A stretch of 64,000 nt of DNA from Thalassococcus arenae (lineage in GTDB: Bacteria > Pseudomonadota > Alphaproteobacteria > Rhodobacterales > Rhodobacteraceae): contig NZ_JAHRWL010000001.1 of NCBI RefSeq assembly GCF_019104745.1, positions 496,001 through 560,000 on the forward strand, read 5' to 3'. Of the stretch, positions 17,998 to 27,300 are shown piece by piece (the stretch's first letter is position 1; each line of letters starts with the position of its first letter). The notes beneath the pieces are model-generated. The model ran no database searches and was not told where the DNA came from. It saw only the letters and a program-made list of their open reading frames with translations. Made by a program: the position numbers and the translations under genes.

Positions 17998-19515
17998 ATG
18001 GCCAGGGAACGCGGCAAGCGCGGCGGACGCGCGGAACGGCATGCGATGCGGTCGGCGAAACCGCTGGTCGACCCCTGCCCGCCCGGCCAGTTCGGCGGCC
18101 GATACAAGCCGCTGGACGACGCGGATTGCGCGCGGATCTTCGACACGGCTTTGCGGCTGCTGGAAACGCTGGGCATGGGAGCGGTGCCGGACCGGCTGCG
18201 CGACGATCTTTTGGCGCAGGGGGCGCAGGCCGACGGTCAAGGCCGGGTTGCGATGCCGCGCGCCCTGGTGAAGGCGGCGGTCAAACAGGCCGCAAGGACG
18301 TTCACGCTGCACGGGCGCGATCCCAAGCGGTCGATCGAAGTGGGCGGCGACAAAGTGTGGTTCGGCACCGGCGGCGCGGCGGTGCAGACCCTGGACCTGG
18401 ACAGCGGATGCTACCGGCCTTCCACGCTCAGCGATCTGTACGATTTCACCCGGCTTCAGGACGTATTGCCCAACGTCGCCTGGTTCACCCGCTGCTGCGT
18501 GGCGACCGATGTGTCGGATCCCTACGACCTCGACGTCAACACGGCATACGCGCTGATCCGCAACACCACCAAACCCGTGGCGACGTCGTTCACCCTGGCC
18601 GAGCACGTCGCGCCCATCGTTGACATGCTCGACATCGCCGCAGGCGGATCTGGCGCCTTTGCCGAGCGACCCTTCCTCAAGGCCCATGTCAGCCCGGTCA
18701 TCTCGCCGATGCGGTTCGGGGAAGACGCGGTCGACGTGGTCTACGAATGCATCCGCCACAACATCCCCTTGTCCTGCATCACCGCGGCGCAGGCCGGGGC
18801 GACAGCGCCGGCGACGCTTGCGGGGTTTCTCGCGCAATCGCTGGCCGAAACCTTGGCCAGCCTGGTCATGGTTCACGTCATCCGGCCCGGTTTTCCAATG
18901 GTGTTCTCGAACTGGCCGCTGGTGATCGACCTGCGCACCGGCGCGTTTTCGGGCGGCAGCGGCGAGACGGCCGTACTGAACGCCGCTTCGGCCCAGTTGT
19001 CGAACTGGCTCGGGCTGCCATCCGGCGTGGCTTGCTCGATGACCGATGCCAAGGCGATCGACGCGCAGCACGGTATGGAAAAGGCGCTGACCTCGCTGTC
19101 CGCCGCGCTGGCGGGCGGCAACCTGATCTACGAAAGCTCGGGCATGACCGCGTCGCTTCTGGGCGTCAGTTTCGAGGCCTTCGTGCTGGATGACGAGATG
19201 CATTCCCACACCTACCGCGCGCTGCGGGGGATCGAAGTGACCGATGCCAATCTGGGCTTCGACGCGATCTGCGAGGCGGTCAGGGGCGACGGGCATTTCC
19301 TGGGCGGCCCGCAAACGCTCGCGGCGATGGAGCGCGACTATTTCTATCCCAGCCTGGCCGACCGCGACACGCCGCAGGGATGGGCGGGCAAAGGTTCGCC
19401 CGACGCCCGGACCCGTGCACGGGACCGTGCGCGGGCCATTCTGCGCGACCATCATCCGCAATACCTGTCCGACGATCAGGACAAGGCGATCCGCAGCGCG
19501 TTCCGGATTCTCTAG
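17998..19515 (+). CDS. MttB-like (trimethylamine methyltransferase family) protein
   Basis: A 505-residue protein of the MttB superfamily, with the family-type segments WFGTGGAAVQTLDLD, FLKAHVSPVISPMRFG and GGSGETAVLNAASAQLSNWLGLPSG. No in-frame TAG is present, so it belongs to the non-pyrrolysine group (whose known members include glycine betaine, proline betaine and carnitine methyltransferases). These move a methyl group from a quaternary amine to a corrinoid protein. The start at 17998 follows GGAGG seven bases upstream. Its divergent neighbour is a dimethylglycine-dehydrogenase-like enzyme, suggesting stepwise demethylation of betaines. No corrinoid protein or activase is in the window. 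It converges with the gene at 19517, one base away. Confidence 0.82.
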   Translation: MARERGKRGGRAERHAMRSAKPLVDPCPPGQFGGRYKPLDDADCARIFDTALRLLETLGMGAVPDRLRDDLLAQGAQADGQGRVAMPRALVKAAVKQAARTFTLHGRDPKRSIEVGGDKVWFGTGGAAVQTLDLDSGCYRPSTLSDLYDFTRLQDVLPNVAWFTRCCVATDVSDPYDLDVNTAYALIRNTTKPVATSFTLAEHVAPIVDMLDIAAGGSGAFAERPFLKAHVSPVISPMRFGEDAVDVVYECIRHNIPLSCITAAQAGATAPATLAGFLAQSLAETLASLVMVHVIRPGFPMVFSNWPLVIDLRTGAFSGGSGETAVLNAASAQLSNWLGLPSGVACSMTDAKAIDAQHGMEKALTSLSAALAGGNLIYESSGMTASLLGVSFEAFVLDDEMHSHTYRALRGIEVTDANLGFDAICEAVRGDGHFLGGPQTLAAMERDYFYPSLADRDTPQGWAGKGSPDARTRARDRARAILRDHHPQYLSDDQDKAIRSAFRIL

Positions 19516-19516
19516 G

Positions 19517-21013
19517 TCAGTCTCGGGTATAGGCAGCCAGGGTCGCCTCGACCCCGTCCTGCCAGAGCATCGCCAGCCAGCCGCAGAAGGCTTCGGCGAA
19601 CCGCGGCTCGTGCAGCAGATCGCCATAGAGATGGTCCTGGCGCAACCAGGTTTGCGGCTCGTCGCGCGCGGCGAGCGCGGTTGCGTTCAGATCGGCCCAG
19701 AAGGGATCGTTCGGCTCGATCACGCTGCCGTCCTGCCGGGTGCCGGCGCACATCCTTGCCCAAAGCGCCTCGACCAGCGCCAAACCCGTCACCGGCGTGC
19801 CCTTGGCCAACGCGTCGCGCAGGATCGGCAGGACGAAACCGGTATGCCTGGACGATCCGTCGAACGCGACGCGGCGCGTCGTGTCGTGAATCATCGGGTT
19901 GGCGAAACGGCGGGTGATCAGATCGACATAGGCTTCGGGCGTCATGCCCGGAACCGCGGCGACATGCGGCACGATTTCGGTCCGCTCGACCTTGTCGAAG
20001 AACGCGGCAAGACCGGGATGGGCCATGCAATCGGCGATGGTGGCCAGCGAAAGAACCTCTCCGGCATTCGCGATGACCTGATGACCCCCGTTCAGAACCC
20101 GTATCTTCATCGCCTCGTAGGCGTGAACGTCTTCTGAAAAAGTCGCTCCGGCGCGATCCCAATCCGGTCGCCCGGCGCAAAAGCGATCTTCGATCACCCA
20201 TTGACGGTAATTCTCGTGCGTGACGGGTGCGGCATCGTCGATACCCAGTTCGCGGGCAAGGGCGATTTCGTTGGGACCGGTCGCCGGCACGATGCAATCG
20301 ACCATCGAATTCGGAAAGCTGGTATGGGCGTCGATCCATTCCGCCAGGTCCGGATCGCTCATATGCGCCAGCGACACGACGGTCTGGCGCAGGATCGCGC
20401 CGTTTCCCTGCAGGTTGTCGCAGCTTTGGCCGGTGAACGATCCGTGTCCCGCGTCGCGGCGCAACCGCAGTGCGGCGACCATCGCGCCAAAGGCGGTGCG
20501 AGGTGTATCGGGATTGGCGGCATCATGCTGGATGTCGGGATGGGATGCGTCGAACCCGCCGGTCACCGGATCGATATAGTACCCGCCTTCGGTCACGGTC
20601 AGCGCGACGATACGGATCGCCGGATCGGCCATCTGCCGGATCAGCGCGCCGTTGCCTTCCTCGATCGGCAGGTAGTCGATCATCGCGCCGGTAACTTCGA
20701 CCGATCGCCCCGCGGGATCGAGTTCGATCAGGGTCGTCAGGCAATCCTGTGCCAGCAGGCGGTCGCGCATCGCCGCGTCATAGGGGCGGACACCGGCGCC
20801 GATGATCGCCCAGTCCATCGCCAGCCCGTCCTGCATCAGGCGGTGCAGATACCACGCCTGGTGCGCCCGGTGGAAATTGCCCAGCCCGATATGCACGATG
20901 CCCGGCGTCAGGCGCGACCGGTCATAGCGCGGGCGCAAGACATCTTGGGGCAACGCCGACAGGGTCGCATTGCTGAGTTTGACGGGTGCTGTTCCGGTCT
21001 CTGCGTTCTGCAT
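19517..21013 (-). CDS. mtlK: Mannitol 2-dehydrogenase family (possibly fructuronate reductase)
   Basis: A 498-residue polyol-specific long-chain dehydrogenase. It has GIVHIGLGNFHRAHQA near residue 39 for NAD binding and the family block ending KIRVLNGGHQ with the catalytic Lys. Members convert mannitol or arabitol to the ketose, or fructuronate to mannonate. The gene order smoE-F-G-K-S-mtlK matches the sorbitol/mannitol operon known from Rhodobacter and favours mannitol. However, uxaC and uxuA lie just across the shared regulator and lack a uxuB, so a fructuronate reductase role is a real alternative. Its start overlaps the upstream stop by one base. Confidence 0.85.
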   Translation of the reverse strand: MQNAETGTAPVKLSNATLSALPQDVLRPRYDRSRLTPGIVHIGLGNFHRAHQAWYLHRLMQDGLAMDWAIIGAGVRPYDAAMRDRLLAQDCLTTLIELDPAGRSVEVTGAMIDYLPIEEGNGALIRQMADPAIRIVALTVTEGGYYIDPVTGGFDASHPDIQHDAANPDTPRTAFGAMVAALRLRRDAGHGSFTGQSCDNLQGNGAILRQTVVSLAHMSDPDLAEWIDAHTSFPNSMVDCIVPATGPNEIALARELGIDDAAPVTHENYRQWVIEDRFCAGRPDWDRAGATFSEDVHAYEAMKIRVLNGGHQVIANAGEVLSLATIADCMAHPGLAAFFDKVERTEIVPHVAAVPGMTPEAYVDLITRRFANPMIHDTTRRVAFDGSSRHTGFVLPILRDALAKGTPVTGLALVEALWARMCAGTRQDGSVIEPNDPFWADLNATALAARDEPQTWLRQDHLYGDLLHEPRFAEAFCGWLAMLWQDGVEATLAAYTRD

Positions 21014-21786
21014 CAGCTCATCCACTGTCCGCCGTCGACGTTGTAGCACTGGGCGACGATGTATTCGGCGTCGTCGCTGGCAAGAAACACCGCCATGCCG
21101 GTGAGGTCTTCGGCGCGGCCCATGCGCCCGTAGGGCACGGCCTCGGCCACTTCCTTTTTCTTCTGTCCGGGTGCCTTGCCTTCGTATTTCGCGAAGAAGG
21201 CGTCGACCCCGTCCCAGTGTTCGCCGTCGACCACGCCGGGTGCGATGGCGTTCACGTTGATCCCGTGCCGGATCAGGTTCAGCCCCGCCGATTGCGTCAG
21301 GCTGATGACCGCGGCCTTGGTGGCGCAATAGACCGCAACCAGAGGCTCGCCCCGGCGTCCGGCCTGGCTGGCCATGTTGATGATCTTGCCGGAAATCCCG
21401 TTATCGATCATGTGCCGCGCGACGGCCTGCATCGTGAACAGCGTGCCGCCCACGTTGACGTCGAACACGCGGGAATAATCCTCGCGGGTGATCTCGGTGA
21501 TCGGCGCGGCAGTGAACAGCGCCGCGTTGTTGATCAGGATGTCGATCTGCCCAAACGCGGTGATGGTCTGGGCCACACCCGCTTCGATGCTGGCCTGGTC
21601 GGTCACATCCATCTGAACCGCAATTGCCGCATCGCCCAGCCGCGCTGCGGCGTCCTGCGCGCGCGCGCTGTCGATATCGGCGATCGCGACCCGTGCCCCT
21701 TCACTGACATAGCGTTCCGCGAAGGCCAGCCCGATACCCCGGGCAGCCCCCGTGATCAGAGCGCTTTTGCCAGCGAGGCGGGTCAT
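21013..21786 (-). CDS. smoS: Short-chain dehydrogenase, sorbitol dehydrogenase type
   Basis: A 257-residue classical [11 protein letters not shown] cofactor motif at about 12-19, NNAA near 86, active site Ser and YCATK (Tyr-x3-Lys) near 153-157, ending in DGGQWMS. It resembles SmoS/galactitol-type dehydrogenases that turn glucitol into fructose with NAD. It is between the transport ATPase (4-nt overlap) and mtlK (1-nt overlap) in the polyol operon. The substrate is inferred from context. Confidence 0.87.
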   Translation of the reverse strand: MTRLAGKSALITGAARGIGLAFAERYVSEGARVAIADIDSARAQDAAARLGDAAIAVQMDVTDQASIEAGVAQTITAFGQIDILINNAALFTAAPITEITREDYSRVFDVNVGGTLFTMQAVARHMIDNGISGKIINMASQAGRRGEPLVAVYCATKAAVISLTQSAGLNLIRHGINVNAIAPGVVDGEHWDGVDAFFAKYEGKAPGQKKKEVAEAVPYGRMGRAEDLTGMAVFLASDDAEYIVAQCYNVDGGQWMS

Positions 21787-22787
21787 TCGATCCGCAGCCC
21801 CTGCGCGTCGAAGCGATGCAGATGCGTCTCGTTCGGGGTCAGGTAGACGGTATCGCCATGCGACACCGGCAGTTCCCCGTCGACCCGCACGGTCATCGGA
21901 TCGCAACCCGGGATGCCGTGGATGTGGAGGAAGGTATCCGATCCAAGATGCTCGGCCACACCGACCTTGCCCTGCCAGGCACCCTCGGAAGAGGAGACGG
22001 CGATATGCTCGGGGCGGATGCCGATGGTTTGCGCGTTGTGCTTGGCGGCTTCCGGCCCCTCGATCAGGTTCATCTTGGGCGAACCGATGAAGGCGGCGAC
22101 GAAGGTGTTGCGCGGGTTGCGGTAAAGCTCCAGAGGGCTGCCCACCTGTTCGATATGGCCGGCGCGCAGAACCACGATCTTGTCGGCCATGGTCATGGCT
22201 TCGACCTGGTCGTGGGTCACGTAGATCATCGTCGTGTCCAGCTTCTTGTGCAGCTCGCTGATTTCCATCCGCATGCCCACGCGCAGCGCGGCATCGAGGT
22301 TGGACAGCGGTTCGTCAAAAAGGAACGCGGCCGGTTCGCGGACGATGGCGCGGCCGATGGCGACACGCTGGCGCTGGCCGCCGGACAGCTGGCCGGGGCG
22401 CCGGTCGATGTAGTCGGACAGGTTCAGAACCGACGCCGCGTTTTCGACGCGCCGGTCGATTTCGGCCTGGTCCATCTTGGCCATGCGCAACGGAAAGGCG
22501 ATGTTCTTGCGCACCGACATATGCGGGTAAAGCGCATAGGACTGGAACACCATCGCCAGGCCGCGTTTGGCCGGCGGCACGTTGGTTGCGTCATTGCCAT
22601 CGATGCGGATCTGGCCGCTGGTGATGTCCTCGAGCCCGGCGATCAGGCGCAGCAAGGTAGACTTGCCGCAACCCGACGGGCCGACGAACACGCAGAATTC
22701 GCCGTCTTCGATGGTGAGGTCCAGAGGCGGGATGACCTCCACCTCGCCGAAGCTTTTCGTCACCTTGTCGAGCGTGATACGTCCCAT
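21783..22787 (-). CDS. smoK: Polyol ABC transporter ATPase
   Basis: A 334-residue MalK/UgpC-type ATPase: Walker A GPSGCGKS near 37, signature [14 protein letters not shown], Walker [14 protein letters not shown]-loop VTHDQVEA, and a C-terminal OB-type regulatory domain with IGIRPEHI. It energises the SmoFG permease. It lies 47 nt after smoG and overlaps the SDR gene by 4 nt. Confidence 0.93.
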   Translation of the reverse strand: MGRITLDKVTKSFGEVEVIPPLDLTIEDGEFCVFVGPSGCGKSTLLRLIAGLEDITSGQIRIDGNDATNVPPAKRGLAMVFQSYALYPHMSVRKNIAFPLRMAKMDQAEIDRRVENAASVLNLSDYIDRRPGQLSGGQRQRVAIGRAIVREPAAFLFDEPLSNLDAALRVGMRMEISELHKKLDTTMIYVTHDQVEAMTMADKIVVLRAGHIEQVGSPLELYRNPRNTFVAAFIGSPKMNLIEGPEAAKHNAQTIGIRPEHIAVSSSEGAWQGKVGVAEHLGSDTFLHIHGIPGCDPMTVRVDGELPVSHGDTVYLTPNETHLHRFDAQGLRIE

Positions 22788-22834
22788 GGGTCGTTTTCCT
22801 TTTCAGTGTCCCGGCGTCGATTTGCGGAAGGGGC

Positions 22835-23665
22835 TTATTTCACCGCGCCGAAGGTCAGGCCGCGGACAAGCTGTTTCTGGCTGAACCAGCCGAGGATGAG
22901 GATCGGTGCGATGGCCATGGTCGAGGCCGCGCTGAGTTTCGCGAAGAACAGGCCTTCGGGGCTGGAATAGCTGGCGATGAAGGCCGTGAGAGGGGCGGCG
23001 TTGACCGCCGTCAGGTTCAGCGTCCAGAAGGCTTCGTTCCAGGCGAGAATGAAGTTCAGAAGCATGGTCGAGGCGATGCCGGGAATGGCCATCGGCGTCA
23101 GGATATACAGCACCTCTTCCTTCAGCGTCGCACCATCCATGCGGGCCGCTTCCAGGATCTCGCCCGGGATTTCGCGGAAGTAGGTGTAAAGCATCCAGAC
23201 GATGATCGGCAGGTTGATCAGCATCATCACGATGACCAGGCCGGCCCGGCTGTCCAGCAGCCCGAGCTGGATGAACAGCAGGTAGATCGGATAAAGCACG
23301 CCCACCGCCGGCAGCATCTTGGTCGACAGCATCCACAGCAGGATGTCCTTGGTCCGCTTCGAGGGCACGAAGGCCATGGACCAGGCGGCGGGAACCGCCA
23401 CGATCAGGCCCAGGATCGTCGAGCCGCCGGCGATGATGATCGAGTTCATGAGGAAGCGCATGTAGTTCGAGCGCTCCATCACGATGCCGTAGTTTTCCAG
23501 CGTCCAGTCGAAGTTCAGAAAGATCGGCGGGCTGGCGATGGCCTGACCTTCGGTCTTGAACGAGGTCAGGATGGTCCAGAGGATGGGAAAGAAGATCAGC
23601 AATCCGATCGCCCAGGCAAGGCCTGTATTGATCATCTTGCGGCGGGGTGTGACGGAACGGGCCAT
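22835..23665 (-). CDS. smoG: Polyol ABC transporter permease (MalG type)
   Basis: A 276-residue inner-membrane permease with six predicted segments and the EAA loop EAARMDGATLKEEVLYILTP that contacts the ATPase. Together with SmoF it forms the translocation channel. Its start is two bases after the smoF stop. Confidence 0.92.
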   Translation of the reverse strand: MARSVTPRRKMINTGLAWAIGLLIFFPILWTILTSFKTEGQAIASPPIFLNFDWTLENYGIVMERSNYMRFLMNSIIIAGGSTILGLIVAVPAAWSMAFVPSKRTKDILLWMLSTKMLPAVGVLYPIYLLFIQLGLLDSRAGLVIVMMLINLPIIVWMLYTYFREIPGEILEAARMDGATLKEEVLYILTPMAIPGIASTMLLNFILAWNEAFWTLNLTAVNAAPLTAFIASYSSPEGLFFAKLSAASTMAIAPILILGWFSQKQLVRGLTFGAVK

Positions 23666-23667
23666 GA

Positions 23668-24534
23668 TCAGTTGTCCAGGTTCTTGCCGACGATCCGCAT
23701 CAGGAAGATCGCGACGATGTTGGCGAGGATGATGGCGTAGACGCCACCGGCGGAGCCGAGACCGACGTTCTGGCTTTCAAGCACCCGCTGGAAGATCAGG
23801 TAGGACAGGGTCCGGGTTCCGAATGCGCCGCCCGTGGTGACGAAGATCTCGGCGAAGATGGCCAGAAGGAAAATCGTCTGGATCAGGATGACGATGGTGA
23901 TCGCGCGGCTCAGGTGCGGCAGCACGATGAAGAAAAAGCGCTTGAGCGGCGGGGCGCCGTCCATCTCGGCGGCTTCGAGCTGTTCGCTGTCCAGCGACTG
24001 GATCGCGGTCAGCAGGATCAGCGTCGCGAAGGGCAGCCACTGCCAGCTGACGATCATGATGATCGAGGGCATGGCGGCATCCGACAACCAACTGACAGGC
24101 TCGGCGCCGAAAAAGCGCCACAGATGGGAGAAAAGTCCGTTCACGGGATCCATGAACATGTTCTTCCAGACCAGCGCCGACACGGTCGGCATGACGAAGA
24201 AGGGTGCGATCACCAGGATACGGACAACGCCCTGTCCCCACATCGGCTGATCCAGCAGCATCGCCAGCAGCACGCCCAGGACCACGGTGATCGCAAGAAC
24301 GCCGATGACGATGACCAGCGTGGTCTGCACGGCGGGCCAGAAGGCGCTTGAGGTGACAAAGCGGACGTAGTTGTCGAAACCGGTCCAGCCCTGGTCGCCA
24401 CCGCGCAGCGGCAGGTAGGTGCGGAACGAGAACCACAACGTCATGATCAGCGGGACAAGCATCCATCCCAGAAGCAGGACAACGGCGGGAGCCATCATCA
24501 TGCGGGCGGCGGATCGGGAAGCCTTGGTAGCCAT
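23668..24534 (-). CDS. smoF: Polyol ABC transporter permease (MalF type)
   Basis: A 288-residue permease with six membrane segments and the EAA loop EAAEMDGAPPLKRFFFIVLP. The start at 24534 begins MATKASRS, followed by the first hydrophobic segment; a longer in-frame extension upstream is low-complexity and crosses the intercistronic hairpin. It lies 128 nt after smoE, the widest gap in the operon. Confidence 0.92.
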   Translation of the reverse strand: MATKASRSAARMMMAPAVVLLLGWMLVPLIMTLWFSFRTYLPLRGGDQGWTGFDNYVRFVTSSAFWPAVQTTLVIVIGVLAITVVLGVLLAMLLDQPMWGQGVVRILVIAPFFVMPTVSALVWKNMFMDPVNGLFSHLWRFFGAEPVSWLSDAAMPSIIMIVSWQWLPFATLILLTAIQSLDSEQLEAAEMDGAPPLKRFFFIVLPHLSRAITIVILIQTIFLLAIFAEIFVTTGGAFGTRTLSYLIFQRVLESQNVGLGSAGGVYAIILANIVAIFLMRIVGKNLDN

Positions 24535-24621
24535 TTTGGATGCACCTCCACTATGGGCTGTCACGGGGCTTGTGCAGCGCGATGATAGTACAAATTGACG
24601 GGGTGGTTCGAAGAAACTGCG

Positions 24622-24648
24622 CGAGGGGCGGCACACGGCCGCCCCTCG
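24622..24648 (-). terminator. Intercistronic hairpin smoE/smoF
   Basis: An 11-bp perfect stem (24622-24632 with 24638-24648; arms CGAGGGGCGGC on the plus strand and its complement) with a 5-nt loop lies 14 nt after the smoE stop. No T-run follows in the direction of transcription. It is most likely an mRNA-protecting or partial-termination element that raises the level of binding-protein mRNA. Confidence 0.65.
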
Positions 24649-24662
24649 GCGGGAAGTCAGGC

Positions 24663-25967
24663 TTACTTGTAGCCGGCCGCTTCCACGGCTTCGTTGGCGA
24701 TCGCCTGCGCCTTGGCCAGCGCTTCTTCGACGGTCTGCTGACCGGCATAGGCGGCCGAGAATTCCTGGCTCACTTCGGTCCAGAAACCGGCCCATTCGGG
24801 GATCGCGGCGAACTGGATGCCGACATAGGGAACCGGGTCCACGGTCGGGTTCTGCGGATCAGCCGACAGGATCGAGTCGAGCGTCTTCTGCGCGAACGGA
24901 ACGGCCTGGTATTCGGGGTTTTCGTAGAGCGAGGTCCGTGCGCCGGGAGGCACGTTGGCCCAGCCTTCGTTCGCCGCGACAAGCTCGATATACTCTTTCG
25001 AGGTTGCCCATTCGATGAACTGCTTGGCAGCGTCAGCCTTTGCGGTACCGGCAGGGATTGCCAGCGCCCAGGCCCAGAGCCAGTTGGCGTTCTTGCCGAG
25101 GCCGGTATTCGGCGCCAGCGCGAAACCGACACTGTCGGCGACGGTGGAGTCGTTGGGGTTGGTCACGAAGGACGCCGCAACGGTTGCGTCGATCCACATG
25201 CCGCACTTGCCCTGCTGGAACAGCGACAGGTTTTCGTTGAAGCCGTTGGTGGCGTATCCCGGAGGGCCGGATTCCGACATCATCTCGACGAAGAAGTTGA
25301 GCGTGTTCGCCCACGCTTCGCTATCGAGCTGCGCGTTCCAATCCTCGTCGAACACGCGTGCGCCGAAGGAGTTCGCCATCGTGTTGATGAAGGCACCGCC
25401 TTCACCCCAGCCGGCCTTGCCACGCAGGCAGATGCCGTTGACCTCGTTGGCCCGGTCGGTCATCGCAGCCGCGGCTTCGCGGATGAATTCCCAGGTCGGC
25501 GAGTCGGGCATTTCCAGACCGGCCTTTTCCATGAGGTCGGTGCGGTACATGATCATCGAGCTTTCGCCGTAGAACGGGGCCGCGTAAAGCGTCCCGTCAT
25601 GCGACAGACCGGCCGCCATTGCGGGCAGGATGTCGTCGACGTCATATTCGGCCGACAGGCCGTCCAGCGGCACGAGCCAGCCGTTCGCACCCCAGATCGG
25701 CGTCTCGTACATGCCGATGGTCATGATGTCGAACTGACCGCCCTTGGTGGTGATGTCGGTGGTCACACGCTGGCGCAGGACGTTTTCCTCGAGCGTCACC
25801 CACTCGACCGTATGGCCGGTCTTGGCGGTGAAGTCGTCGGTATAACCCTGCATCCGGATCATGTCGCCATTGTTGACGGTGGCGATGGTGATCGTCTCGG
25901 CTTGTGCTGCGGCGCCGGTGACCAGCGCGAAAGCCGTTGCCGCACGAAGTGCGTTCTTGAGGTACAT
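24663..25967 (-). CDS. smoE: Polyol ABC transporter, periplasmic binding protein
   Basis: A 434-residue family-1 solute-binding protein with a signal peptide to about residue 23 (ends AAAQA). The region VNNGDMIRMQGYTDDFTAKT and the segment DIMTIGMYETPIWGANGW are typical of SmoE-like sorbitol/mannitol binders. It is the first transport gene after the LacI regulator and has its own 93-nt upstream gap with an operator-like palindrome, so it probably has its own promoter. Confidence 0.92.
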   Translation of the reverse strand: MYLKNALRAATAFALVTGAAAQAETITIATVNNGDMIRMQGYTDDFTAKTGHTVEWVTLEENVLRQRVTTDITTKGGQFDIMTIGMYETPIWGANGWLVPLDGLSAEYDVDDILPAMAAGLSHDGTLYAAPFYGESSMIMYRTDLMEKAGLEMPDSPTWEFIREAAAAMTDRANEVNGICLRGKAGWGEGGAFINTMANSFGARVFDEDWNAQLDSEAWANTLNFFVEMMSESGPPGYATNGFNENLSLFQQGKCGMWIDATVAASFVTNPNDSTVADSVGFALAPNTGLGKNANWLWAWALAIPAGTAKADAAKQFIEWATSKEYIELVAANEGWANVPPGARTSLYENPEYQAVPFAQKTLDSILSADPQNPTVDPVPYVGIQFAAIPEWAGFWTEVSQEFSAAYAGQQTVEEALAKAQAIANEAVEAAGYK

Positions 25968-26037
25968 CCCTTTCCTCCCTGTGACTGGATGTTGTGGCGC
26001 AACGATAGGGGAAATCTTGTCGCGACGTCAATAAATA

Positions 26038-26052
26038 TTTTACGCGCGATAA
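26038..26052 (-). promoter_or_regulatory. Candidate LacI-type operator before smoE
   Basis: On the minus strand this reads TTATCGCGCGTAAAA, sharing the TCGCGCGyAAA core with the site at 27166-27183 on the other side of the regulator gene. A central CG step in A/T-rich flanks is typical of LacI-family operators. It lies 71 nt upstream of the smoE start. Confidence 0.5.
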
Positions 26053-26060
26053 GTTTTAGT

Positions 26061-27092
26061 TCACGCCGAAGCGCGCAGGATCAGGCGTGCCGGGAACAGG
26101 GTTTCCGTGCGCGACCGGAATTTCCCACCGCTTTCAACAAGTTCGAACAGCGTCTCGACGCTGCGATTGGACACGCCGTCATAGTCATGCGCGGCGGTCG
26201 TCAAAGACGGGCACGTGAATTTCGAGAACGGGTGATCGTCGTTCGATGCTACACGCAGGCTGCAATCCGGCTCGCGACCGACGCGAATCCCCAGTTCGTA
26301 GCACGCCGACAGGAATCCGATCGCAAGGCGGTCGTTGCTGCACAGAACCGCATCCGTCGGTAGGGCACGCTGTTTCAGGATCTCCAGCGCGCCGCGCTTG
26401 CCGATCTCTTCAAAGGCCCAGCCTTCGCCGGGGATGCTGACGACATGCGGCTCGAACCCCAGCCGTTCCATCATGTGCAGATAGGCGATACGGCGCTTGT
26501 TGGCGTTCGGGTTGGCGGGTGTTTTCATCTCGAAAAACGCGGGCGGTTCGCCCGTGCGGGTCAGGTATTCCACTGTCTGCGAGACAAAGCTGAAGTTGTC
26601 GGAGCCGATGAACGCCGCCCCCAACCCTTCGATGTTGCTGTCAAAAAGCACTGTCGGCACATCGCGGCAGAACTTTTCCACGGCACTTCGGTCGGATGCG
26701 CGGCCGAGCGGCGCCAACAAGACGCCCGCCGGTTTCAACGATCGCAGGCCATCGAGGATTTCGGTCTCGAGAGACGGGTCGCCGTGCGAGCTGTAGAGCG
26801 TCGGCCGGAAACCCGCTGCGATGCAGCGTTCCTCGATGTTGCGGGCGATCTCGGCGAAGAACGGGTCAGCCAGGTAGGGAACCACGATGCCGATATTCTT
26901 GGTCAGCTTGCGGTTCTGGTTCATGGCGTAGATGTTCGGCCGGTATTCGTAGGTCTCGAGCGCGGCCTCGATCTTTTCCCGGGTCGTGGCCCGGACGCTG
27001 TCGGGATCGTGAAAATACTTCGACACGGTCGGCCGGGAAATACCGCTGACCGCCGCGAATTCCTCCATGTTTCGGATCTTCTTGCTGCGCAC
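26061..27092 (-). CDS. LacI-family transcriptional regulator
   Basis: A 343-residue regulator. The N-terminal HTH is canonical (MEEFAAVSGISRPTVSKYF, then the hinge helix YRPN), followed by a periplasmic-binding-like effector domain (NIGIVVPYLADPFFAEI). The GTG start at 27092 has a perfect AGGAGG seven bases before it; a longer open frame to 27272 passes through the promoter region and is rejected. It sits between the smo operon (same strand) and divergent uxaC-uxuA, with matching operator-like sites on both sides. It probably represses both sets and responds to a polyol or hexuronate product. Confidence 0.9.
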   Translation of the reverse strand: MRSKKIRNMEEFAAVSGISRPTVSKYFHDPDSVRATTREKIEAALETYEYRPNIYAMNQNRKLTKNIGIVVPYLADPFFAEIARNIEERCIAAGFRPTLYSSHGDPSLETEILDGLRSLKPAGVLLAPLGRASDRSAVEKFCRDVPTVLFDSNIEGLGAAFIGSDNFSFVSQTVEYLTRTGEPPAFFEMKTPANPNANKRRIAYLHMMERLGFEPHVVSIPGEGWAFEEIGKRGALEILKQRALPTDAVLCSNDRLAIGFLSACYELGIRVGREPDCSLRVASNDDHPFSKFTCPSLTTAAHDYDGVSNRSVETLFELVESGGKFRSRTETLFPARLILRASA

Positions 27093-27165
27093 CGCTTCCT
27101 CCTGACTGGCGCCTCGCTCGCAAGGCCGGGATGACACCAAGGTCGGCTCAACTATAACCCTAGAT

Positions 27166-27183
27166 AGTTTTCGCGCGCAAACT
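27166..27183 (+). promoter_or_regulatory. Candidate LacI-type operator, regulator/uxaC intergenic
   Basis: AGTTTTCGCGCGCAAACT is an imperfect 18-bp palindrome (only one base pair mismatched) in the 208-nt gap between the leftward regulator and rightward uxaC. Its core matches the site before smoE, so it is a likely target of the LacI protein for autoregulation and uxaC control. Confidence 0.55.
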
Positions 27184-27300
27184 TTGGATGATGATTTCGT
27201 AAAAATTTCGCGGGCGATCGAGTTTGCGCGGCTTTCGTTCTTGCCGGCGCATCGCGCGGGCAATTGCGTCAACGCCGCTTTCCGCTAACCTGACGCGACG

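Noticed and set aside
26061-27272. Longer N-terminus of the LacI protein starting at 27272
   Set aside because: The extra 60 residues precede the HTH, cover the operator-like site and lack family support, while the GTG at 27092 has a perfect Shine-Dalgarno sequence.
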